Below are positions 1-5,982 of a stretch of DNA of 5,982 nucleotides, in pieces; positions within the stretch are counted from its first letter, which is position 1, and each line of letters starts with the position of its first letter. This DNA is from an uncultured Aquincola sp. (GTDB lineage: Bacteria; Pseudomonadota; Gammaproteobacteria; Burkholderiales; Burkholderiaceae). The position numbers and the translations under genes are program-made. The stretch is from positions 1 through 5,982 of the forward strand of contig CAKZXL010000637.1 in the NCBI GenBank assembly GCA_937883885.1. The letters are read 5' to 3'. The notes beneath the pieces are model-generated. The model was not told the DNA's origin. It made no database searches and saw only the letters and a list, made by a program, of their open reading frames with translations.

Positions 1-615
1 ATCCACGCCGGGCGGAATGATGCCGATGCTCTGCCCCTCCAGCACCGGGAACGGCATGCTCCCGAAGTCCAGCACCACGTGGTGGGTTTCGCTGGCAAAG
101 CCGCTTTCGGTGCAGTTGATGTTGCCCACCACGGTGGCGGTGGTGGGCTTCTTGGGTGGGTACAGGTTGGTGTACGCATGCGCGGCCGACCACGGCGGCG
201 TGGTGGCGCCGTAGGCCGCGCTGTTGAACGGCGTCTCAGCCAGGCTGGCCGCAGCGGCGGCCGGCGCCTGGGCCAGCACCGGCACCGCCGCTTCGGCCTG
301 CGCATCAGTTGACACGCCGGCCTCGGCCAGCTGCTCGGGCGTCAGCTCGGGCGGCAGCTCGTCCCACAGCAGCTGCTCTTCGATCGGGTAGGCGCGCGTG
401 GCGGGCATCGTGCGCCAGTTGTCGATGGAGCCGGTGGGGCAGGGCGAGATGCAGGCCATGCAGCCGTTGCACACGTCGGCCTTGACCACGTAGTTGCGGT
501 CGTCGTGCGTGATCGCCCCGATCGGGCAGGTGGCCTCGCAGGTGTTGCACCGGATGCAGATCTCCGGATCGATCAGGTGCTGCTTGATCACAGCAACGTC
601 AGTCATGGCATTCAT
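1..615 (-). CDS. boxA: Benzoyl-CoA 2,3-epoxidase reductase subunit BoxA (3' part cut off by window edge)
   Basis: Reductase of the benzoyl-CoA epoxidase system: takes electrons from NADPH through FAD and iron-sulfur clusters to the BoxB oxygenase in the cytoplasm. The first 205 residues are present and the frame is open at the left edge. Two ferredoxin-type [4Fe-4S] motifs are visible: C20-x2-C23-x2-C26-x3-C30-P and C49-x2-C52-x2-C55-x3-C59-P. An Ala-rich, low-complexity linker follows (about residues 100-125), and from about 150 the start of the ferredoxin-NADP reductase-like FAD domain (NLYPPKKPTTATV, then EGQSIGIIPPG). The remaining FAD/NADP part, roughly 200 residues in known BoxA proteins (full length about 410), lies outside. 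I chose the ATG at 615 because GGGAG (minus strand, 629-625) sits 9 nt upstream; an in-frame ATG three codons later is the alternative. Last visible gene of boxCBA, 22 nt after the boxB stop. Confidence 0.95.
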   Translation of the reverse strand, partial: MNAMTDVAVIKQHLIDPEICIRCNTCEATCPIGAITHDDRNYVVKADVCNGCMACISPCPTGSIDNWRTMPATRAYPIEEQLLWDELPPELTPEQLAEAGVSTDAQAEAAVPVLAQAPAAAAASLAETPFNSAAYGATTPPWSAAHAYTNLYPPKKPTTATVVGNINCTESGFASETHHVVLDFGSMPFPVLEGQSIGIIPPGVD

Positions 616-637
616 GCTTGCCCGCTCCCGGGGTGGG

Positions 638-2065
<1,428 letters not shown>

Positions 2066-2078
2066 GTCCGTGTCCTCA

Positions 2079-3752
2079 TCAAACGCGATTCAGGTCGAAG
2101 GCGGCCTTCTCACCCTTGCCGTACACCTTCAAGGCGCCCTTGTCGCCAACGGCATTGGGGCGGTTGAAGATCCAGTTCTGCCAGGCCGTCAGGCGGCCGA
2201 ACACGCGGGTGACCATGTTTTCCTTGCCGGAAAAGCGCAGGTTGGCTTCCAGGCCGGTCAAGGCATCGGGCGACATGGCCGCGCGCTCTTCGATGGCGAT
2301 GCGGATCTCGTCGTCCCAGTCGATGTCGTCGGGCGCGGCCGTCACCAGGCCCAGCTGCAGCGCCTCGTCGGCATCCAGCGCGCGGCCGAGGGCGGCGCGG
2401 GCGGCGTCCAGCGCGGGCGCTTCTTCATGGAAGCGGCGGGCCAGGCGGCTCTGGTCGGTCACCAGCGGCAGCGGGCCGAAGTTCAGTTCGTCCAGCTGCA
2501 GCCGCGGCGCGCGCTCGGGCTCGTCGGGCAGGGCCAGCATGTAGCAGCGGTCGGCCGCGAAGGCCAGCTCGGCCAGCAGGCCGGCGAAGCAGGAGCCCGG
2601 CTCCACCAGCGCAAACAGGCTGCGCGACGACACGTCCAGCCGCGCGAAGGTGCGGCGGAGCAGGCCCAGCGTTTCACGCACCAGCCAGTGGTCTTGCTGC
2701 TGCAGCAGCAGCGCATCCACCGCCAGCACCGCGGCGGCGTCGCCTTCGGTCTTCAGCAGCCAGGTGCCCACGTCCAGCTCGTTGGTGCGCAGCGAGAGGA
2801 TGGCGTCGTCCAACTGGCGGGCCATGGCCAGCGGCCACCAGGCGGCGCCCGCGGCCTCGATGCCTGCGACGTCCGTCGGTTGCGCGCCGGTGGGGGCCTT
2901 GACCGTCAGCGTGGCGGTGCGGCGCTCGCGGTCGATCTGCACCTGCACATGGTCATAGCGCAGGCTGTCGGGGCCGTCTTCACGCTCGATGCGCGGCAGC
3001 CGGATGCCGGCGGTGCCCGGGCCGGGGCGGCGACTGCCGGCGGCCAGCTTCGATGCGCGCTCCTGCACCGTGGCCGCGAACTGCGCGGGCTTGGCCACCG
3101 CGTCCACCAGGCGCCATTCCACCGCGCGCTGGCCGCGCACACCTTCCACGCTGGTGCAGAAGATGTCGGCCAGGTCGTGGCGCACCTTGCGCTTGTCGGT
3201 CACGCGGGTCAGGCCGCCGGTGCCGGGCAGCACGCCCAGCAGCGGCACTTCGGGCAGACTGACGGCGCTGCTGCGGTCGTCCACCAGCACGATGTCGTCG
3301 CAGGCCAGGGCCAGCTCGTAGCCGCCACCGGCGCAGGCGCCGTTGACCGCGGCCACGAACTTCAGGCCTTCATGCTTCGAGGAGTCTTCGATGCCGTTGC
3401 GGGTCTCGTTGGTGAACTTGCAGAAGTTCACCTTCCACGCATGGCTGCTGACACCCAGCATGAAGATGTTGGCGCCCGAGCAGAAGATGCGGTCCTTGGC
3501 GCTGGTGACGATGACCGTCTGCACCTCGGGGTGCTCGAAGCGCACGCGGTTGAGGGCGTCGTGCAGCTCGATGTCCACGCCCAGGTCGTAGCTGTTGAGC
3601 TTGAGCTTGTAGCCGGGGCGGATGCCACCGTCTTCCGCGATGTCCAGCGACAGCCGTGCGATGGCGCCGTCGGTGCTGAGGGACCAGTGCCGGTACTGGC
3701 CCGGCTCGGTGCGGTAATCGACGCGGGGCGCCGTGCTCGGGGTGTCGCTCAT
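2079..3752 (-). CDS. boxC: 2,3-epoxybenzoyl-CoA dihydrolase BoxC (crotonase superfamily, ring-opening)
   Basis: Opens 2,3-epoxybenzoyl-CoA with two waters to give 3,4-dehydroadipyl-CoA semialdehyde plus formate. It has 557 residues, the usual BoxC size and about twice a simple crotonase. The N-terminal half carries the crotonase CoA-binding and oxyanion-hole region (FCSGANIFMLG at 90-100, NGACAGGGYELALACDD at 137-153). Residues reported as catalytic in Burkholderia xenovorans BoxC (C111, E146, E168, from memory) fall at exactly the same numbers here: C111 in NFCKFTN, E146 in GGGYELA, E168 in SLPEVP. The C-terminal half is the divergent second crotonase-like region typical of BoxC. ATG 3752 is preceded by CAGGAGA (minus strand, 3764-3758), a strong ribosome binding site. 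First gene of boxCBA, with its own promoter and BoxR-type operators upstream. Intact. Confidence 0.97.
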   Translation of the reverse strand: MSDTPSTAPRVDYRTEPGQYRHWSLSTDGAIARLSLDIAEDGGIRPGYKLKLNSYDLGVDIELHDALNRVRFEHPEVQTVIVTSAKDRIFCSGANIFMLGVSSHAWKVNFCKFTNETRNGIEDSSKHEGLKFVAAVNGACAGGGYELALACDDIVLVDDRSSAVSLPEVPLLGVLPGTGGLTRVTDKRKVRHDLADIFCTSVEGVRGQRAVEWRLVDAVAKPAQFAATVQERASKLAAGSRRPGPGTAGIRLPRIEREDGPDSLRYDHVQVQIDRERRTATLTVKAPTGAQPTDVAGIEAAGAAWWPLAMARQLDDAILSLRTNELDVGTWLLKTEGDAAAVLAVDALLLQQQDHWLVRETLGLLRRTFARLDVSSRSLFALVEPGSCFAGLLAELAFAADRCYMLALPDEPERAPRLQLDELNFGPLPLVTDQSRLARRFHEEAPALDAARAALGRALDADEALQLGLVTAAPDDIDWDDEIRIAIEERAAMSPDALTGLEANLRFSGKENMVTRVFGRLTAWQNWIFNRPNAVGDKGALKVYGKGEKAAFDLNRV

Positions 3753-3757
3753 GCGGG

Positions 3758-3764
3758 TCTCCTG
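3758..3764 (-). promoter_or_regulatory. Ribosome binding site of boxC
   Basis: CAGGAGA on the minus strand ends 5 nt before ATG 3752. It is a near-perfect anti-16S match and fixes the boxC start. Confidence 0.75.
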
Positions 3765-3802
3765 TCGGTGGAAGCAGGTTGCTTCTCTGTGACGCGATGG
3801 AA

Positions 3803-3816
3803 TGCAGCATAGTGCC
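3803..3816. promoter_or_regulatory. Candidate BoxR operator, imperfect, over the boxC -10
   Basis: TGCAGCATAGTGCC reads TGCA-N6-TGCc and matches the perfect element at 3846-3859 at 10 of 14 positions. It overlaps the whole boxC -10 hexamer. BzdR/BoxR regulators are known to bind TGCA repeats with this spacing; binding here is inferred. Confidence 0.5.
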
Positions 3817-3834
3817 TGCGCTATCGTGCGTCAA
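3806..3834 (-). promoter_or_regulatory. Sigma70-type promoter of boxCBA
   Basis: On the minus strand, -35 TTGACG (3834-3829), a 17-nt spacer and -10 TATGCT (3811-3806). Both hexamers are close to consensus with ideal spacing. Transcription would begin near 3799, giving a leader of about 47 nt before boxC. Two 14-bp TGCA-N6-TGCA-like elements cover the -10, spacer and edge of the -35, consistent with repression by occlusion. Identified by eye; the start site is inferred. Confidence 0.7.
3817..3830. promoter_or_regulatory. Candidate BoxR operator, degenerate, in the boxC promoter spacer
   Basis: TGCGCTATCGTGCG reads TGCg-N6-TGCg and directly abuts the element at 3803-3816. It fills most of the -10/-35 spacer and touches the -35 hexamer. 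Its reverse complement matches 10 of 14 positions of the reverse-complemented element near boxR (4872-4885). This is the weakest of the set and could be chance in GC-rich DNA. Confidence 0.35.
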
Positions 3835-3843
3835 GGACAGGGT

Positions 3844-3861
3844 AATGCAATAAAGTGCATT
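3844..3861. promoter_or_regulatory. Candidate BoxR operator, perfect TGCA-N6-TGCA palindrome upstream of boxC
   Basis: AATGCAATAAAGTGCATT has two perfect 6-bp inverted arms (AATGCA/TGCATT) around a 6-bp AT-rich centre; the TGCA-N6-TGCA core is 3846-3859. This is the operator architecture I recall for BzdR/BoxR proteins. It lies about 11 bp upstream of the boxC -35 and shares 12 of 14 core positions with the reverse complement of the element at 4872-4885. It is strikingly AT-rich against its surroundings. Confidence 0.75.
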
Positions 3862-3907
3862 CTCGGGTTTGTCCCAAGCCTGCGGCGCGCGGCGCCGGCA
3901 GCGTCGG

Positions 3908-4828
3908 TCAGGCTTCCAGGGCCAATACCTCGCGCGCCAATCCGCGCAGCTGCGCAAAGCTGGCCTCCAGCGTCTGCCCGCTGGTGTCCAGCGTCAGGTC
4001 GGCCTTGCTGTAGAAGGCGGCGCGCCCGGCCAGGATGCGGCGCAGGTCTTCCATCGCCTCCTTGCTGGCGGCCATCGGCCGCAGGTCGCCTTGCGCGGCC
4101 ACGCGGCCCATGTGCTCCTCGGGCGATGCCTGCAGCCAGATGGTGGTGCAGTGCGCCAGCAGCAGGTTGAAGGTGGCGGGGTCGCTGACGATGCCGCCCG
4201 GCGTGGCGATCACCACGTCGGCATAGATCTGCACGGTTTCTTCCAGTGCGCGGCGCTCGTAGCGGCGGTAGGCGGCGGTGCCGTAGAGGTCGTGGATCTC
4301 GCGGATGCTGCAGCCGGCCACCTTCTCGATCTCGCGGCTCAACTCCACGAAGGGCAGGTCCAGGTCTTCGGCCAGCAGCTGGCCCAGCGTGGACTTGCCG
4401 GCCCCGCGCAGGCCCACCAGCGCGATGCGGCCGCCGCGGGCGCGGTCGCCGCCGGGCTGGCCCAGCAGCTCGGTCAGCGCGATGCGGGCGCGGCGCAGCT
4501 CCACCTCGTTGCGGTGTTCCAGCAGCTCGCGGATCAGCAGCCATTCGGGGCTGCTGGTGGTCACGTCGCCCAGCAGCTCGGCCAGCGGGCACTGCAACGC
4601 GCTGGCCACCTGCTGCAGCACCAGGATCGACGCATTGCCGATGCCGTATTCCAGGTTGGCGAAGTGCCGCTCCGACACGTCGGCCGCCAGCGCCGCCTGC
4701 TTGCGCGTGAGGCCGCGCCGCGCCCGCAGCGTGCGCACCCGCTCGCCCAGCGCCAGCAGCAGCGGGTTCTTGGCCTCCTCGGTGCCCTCTGCGGCTTCCA
4801 TCGTCGTGCCTTCAGCCCTGTGGTTCAT
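3908..4828 (-). CDS. boxR: Benzoyl-CoA-responsive transcriptional regulator BoxR (XRE HTH + shikimate kinase-like domain)
   Basis: Regulator of the BzdR/BoxR family, which represses box or bzd genes until benzoyl-CoA binds. In 306 residues there is an XRE-type helix-turn-helix (about 28-87; LGERVRTLRARRGLTRKQAA, putative recognition helix around SERHFANLEYG), a linker (about 88-132), and a shikimate kinase-like domain (about 133-306) with P-loop GLRGAGKST at 139-147 and a PGG loop at 210-212. The residues that bind shikimate in true kinases are altered (the DxD after strand 2 is VELS at 161-164), so a sensor role fits better than catalysis. The start is uncertain: ATG 4828 has only a weak GAGA upstream, while ATG 4801 (residue 10) has GAAGG at good spacing. 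Same strand as boxCBA with a 155-bp gap, divergent from the DUF4863-boxD unit. Confidence 0.93.
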   Translation of the reverse strand: MNHRAEGTTMEAAEGTEEAKNPLLLALGERVRTLRARRGLTRKQAALAADVSERHFANLEYGIGNASILVLQQVASALQCPLAELLGDVTTSSPEWLLIRELLEHRNEVELRRARIALTELLGQPGGDRARGGRIALVGLRGAGKSTLGQLLAEDLDLPFVELSREIEKVAGCSIREIHDLYGTAAYRRYERRALEETVQIYADVVIATPGGIVSDPATFNLLLAHCTTIWLQASPEEHMGRVAAQGDLRPMAASKEAMEDLRRILAGRAAFYSKADLTLDTSGQTLEASFAQLRGLAREVLALEA

Positions 4829-4871
4829 GTTCTTGGTTCTCGCGCGCGGCGCTAGGGGTTATCACTGGAAG

Positions 4872-4885
4872 TGCACTATATTGCT
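4872..4885. promoter_or_regulatory. Candidate BoxR operator in the boxR / DUF4863 divergent region
   Basis: TGCACTATATTGCT reads TGCA-N6-TGCt; its reverse complement matches the perfect boxC element at 12 of 14 positions. It overlaps the first base of the rightward -35 (4885-4890) and covers a possible leftward -10 for boxR (TATAGT, minus strand 4880-4875). A further TGCA lies at 4892-4895. One element could thus control both the boxD-side operon and boxR itself. Inferred from similarity. Confidence 0.65.
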
Positions 4886-4913
4886 TGACGCTGCACTGCC
4901 TCGTCGCTATCTT
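4885..4913 (+). promoter_or_regulatory. Sigma70-type promoter of the DUF4863-boxD operon
   Basis: -35 TTGACG (4885-4890), 17-nt spacer, -10 TATCTT (4908-4913). It has the same -35 hexamer and spacing as the boxC promoter. Start expected near 4920, leaving a leader of about 65 nt before ATG 4985. No equally good leftward promoter for boxR is visible; TATAGT at 4880-4875 has only a poor -35. Confidence 0.65.
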
Positions 4914-4972
4914 TCCCTCACAGGCAAGATACTTCATCGGGCCTGACGCATCAAGCCAGCTTGTACTGGGTC

Positions 4973-4976
4973 GGAG
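4973..4976 (+). promoter_or_regulatory. Ribosome binding site that decides the DUF4863 gene start
   Basis: GGAG lies 8 nt before ATG 4985. It favours this ATG over the in-frame TTG at 4961, which has no comparable site upstream. Confidence 0.65.
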
Positions 4977-4984
4977 CCAGCAGC

Positions 4985-5467
4985 ATGTCGCAAGCCCTAT
5001 TTCACCAACGCATCGCCCAGGTGGCGGAGCAGATCGCAGGCCGGCCGCTGGACGACACGCTGGCGCAGTGGCTCAACACCGAACTGGGCGCCGACAGCGA
5101 CACCTACCGCCAGCTCAAGCAGCTGTGCCTGCAAGGCGTGGCCGAAGGCTGGCTGTGCCAGCGTGAGCGCGGCGGCATCCGCTATGGCCGGGTGTTTGCC
5201 GCCACCGATCCGGCGCTGCACGGCTTTTCGGTGGACGTGGTGGACATGCAGGACATCGCCGGCCCGCACCACCTGCATCCGCTGGGTGAGGTGGACCTGA
5301 TCATGCCGCTGGAAGGCGACGCCCGCTTCGACGGCCACCCCGCCGGCTGGTGTGTGTACCCGCCCGGCAGCGCGCACCCGCCCACCGTCAGCGGTGGCCG
5401 TGCGCTGGTGCTGTACCTGCTGCCGCAAGGGCAGATCGATTTCACGCCCGCCGCGGCGCATGCTTGA
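4985..5467 (+). CDS. DUF4863-type cupin-like protein of the box cluster, function unknown
   Basis: A 160-residue soluble protein without signal peptide or membrane segment. The N-terminal half (1-65) looks helical. The C-terminal half has both cupin signatures: motif 1 GPHHLHPLGE at 93-102 (H96, H98, E102) and motif 2 GWCVYPPGSAH at 121-131 (P-x-G-x2-H, H131), together a plausible 3-His/1-Glu metal site. I recognise it as the small protein commonly found beside boxD in betaproteobacterial box clusters and assigned to DUF4863. From memory, some databases name this family 4-hydroxylaminobenzoate lyase (PnbB-like); that substrate does not fit a benzoyl-CoA operon, so I do not adopt it. Starts at ATG 4985 with GGAG 8 nt upstream. 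Probably co-transcribed with boxD, 10 nt downstream. A role in handling a CoA intermediate or side product is speculation. Confidence 0.8.
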   Translation: MSQALFHQRIAQVAEQIAGRPLDDTLAQWLNTELGADSDTYRQLKQLCLQGVAEGWLCQRERGGIRYGRVFAATDPALHGFSVDVVDMQDIAGPHHLHPLGEVDLIMPLEGDARFDGHPAGWCVYPPGSAHPPTVSGGRALVLYLLPQGQIDFTPAAAHA

Positions 5468-5471
5468 AGGA
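5466..5471 (+). promoter_or_regulatory. Ribosome binding site that sets the GTG start of boxD
   Basis: GAAGGA lies 6 nt before GTG 5478 and overlaps the stop codon of the preceding gene (TGA 5465-5467). It supports the GTG over the in-frame ATG at 5460, which has only GC-rich sequence upstream. Confidence 0.7.
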
Positions 5472-5477
5472 TTCCCG

Positions 5478-5982
5478 GTGACCGAATTGCTCCCCAACCA
5501 CCTGGCCGGCCGTTGGCAGGCCGGCCGCGGCGAAGGCACGCCGCTGTTCGACCCCGTGCTGGGCGATGAACTGGTGCGCGTGAGCGCCGAAGGGCTTGAC
5601 CTGGCCGAAGGCTTTGCCTTTGCGCGCCGCACCGGCGGTGCCGCGTTGCGGGCCTTGACCTACGGCCAGCGCGCCGCGCTGCTGCAGCAGGTGGGCCAGG
5701 TGCTGCAGGCCCACCGGGCCGATTACGAGGCCATTTCCATCGCCAACAGCGGCACCGTGAAGGCCGACACCGCGGTGGATGTGGACGGCGCCATCTTCAC
5801 GCTGGGCCAGTACGCCCGCTGGGGCGCGGCGCTGGGCGATGCTACGCACCTGCGTGACGGTGATGCGGTGAAGCTGGGCAAGGAGCCTCTTTTCCAGTCG
5901 CAGCATGTGCAGCTGCCCACGCCGGGCGTGGCCTTGTTCATCAATGCCTTCAACTTTCCGGCCTGGGGCCTGTGGGAAAAGG
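5478..5982 (+). CDS. boxD: 3,4-dehydroadipyl-CoA semialdehyde dehydrogenase BoxD (N-terminal part, runs off window)
   Basis: Aldehyde dehydrogenase that oxidises the BoxC product 3,4-dehydroadipyl-CoA semialdehyde to the corresponding acid with NADP+. The first 168 of an expected 510-520 residues are present. The N-terminus reads VTELLPNHLAGRWQAG with GTG as start (Met in vivo). The ANSGTVKADTAVDVDGAIFTLG stretch is typical of the PaaZ/BoxD branch; its centre, VKADTAVDVDGAIF, is at 94-107. FINAFNFPAWGLWEK (154-168) is the cofactor-binding strand, with N159 the conserved Asn of the N-F-P motif. The catalytic Cys and Glu lie beyond the window. I chose GTG 5478 for the GAAGGA 6 nt upstream; ATG 5460 would add six residues and overlap the preceding gene. 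A PaaZ aldehyde dehydrogenase is a close alternative by sequence, but the box context decides. Confidence 0.9.
   Translation, partial: MTELLPNHLAGRWQAGRGEGTPLFDPVLGDELVRVSAEGLDLAEGFAFARRTGGAALRALTYGQRAALLQQVGQVLQAHRADYEAISIANSGTVKADTAVDVDGAIFTLGQYARWGAALGDATHLRDGDAVKLGKEPLFQSQHVQLPTPGVALFINAFNFPAWGLWEK

Noticed and set aside
102..312. Ala-rich linker of BoxA as a frameshift or sequencing artefact
   Set aside because: The frame stays open and returns to recognisable BoxA reductase sequence, so it is an ordinary variable interdomain linker.
3883..3897. GC hairpin after boxR (6-bp stem, 3-nt loop) as a rho-independent terminator
   Set aside because: Stem is short and no T-run follows on the minus strand; such palindromes are common in DNA this GC-rich.
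3869..4855. 328-codon open frame antisense to boxR
   Set aside because: Gln/Ala/Val-rich shadow of boxR; no promoter or ribosome binding site stands out.
4961..4984. Upstream TTG start for the DUF4863 gene
   Set aside because: TTG is a rare start, lacks a ribosome binding site, and would place the GGAG motif inside the coding region.
5442..5906. Minus-strand open frame antisense to boxD
   Set aside because: boxD has a clear ribosome binding site and aldehyde dehydrogenase motifs; the antisense product is low-complexity.

Overview
This window is the core of an aerobic benzoyl-CoA (box) degradation cluster. Very high GC, strong G/C third-position bias and the close match of every protein to the classical box set point to a betaproteobacterium, most likely Burkholderiales; I cannot name a genus from this sequence.

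Layout. On the minus strand, read right to left: boxR (benzoyl-CoA responsive regulator, 4828-3908), a 155-bp promoter region, then boxC (3752-2079), boxB (2065-638) and boxA (615 to the left edge, C-terminal half missing). The last three are tightly spaced (13 and 22 nt gaps) and form one operon. On the plus strand, divergent from boxR across a 156-bp promoter region: a small cupin-like protein of the DUF4863 type (4985-5467), followed 10 nt later by the N-terminal third of boxD, an aldehyde dehydrogenase (5478 to the right edge). No RNA genes, insertion sequences, CRISPR arrays or integration signs are visible, and there is no gene-free stretch above 300 bases.

How the genes work together. 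BoxA passes electrons from NADPH to the diiron oxygenase BoxB, which epoxidises benzoyl-CoA to 2,3-epoxybenzoyl-CoA. BoxC opens that ring by hydrolysis, releasing formate and 3,4-dehydroadipyl-CoA semialdehyde. BoxD oxidises the aldehyde to the acid for beta-oxidation-like breakdown. The benzoate-CoA ligase that feeds the pathway is not in the window. Known catalytic or metal residues of BoxB and BoxC can be located by position and are all present.

Regulation. Both intergenic regions carry a good sigma70-type promoter (TTGACG-N17-TATGCT for boxCBA, TTGACG-N17-TATCTT for the DUF4863-boxD unit). Each is overlapped or abutted by 14-bp elements of the form TGCA-N6-TGCA, the operator type known for the BzdR/BoxR family. 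One element is perfect and three are imperfect. This suggests a single BoxR regulon built around two promoters, with boxR probably autoregulated.

The system is an established pathway. The least understood part is the conserved cupin-like DUF4863 protein co-transcribed with boxD.
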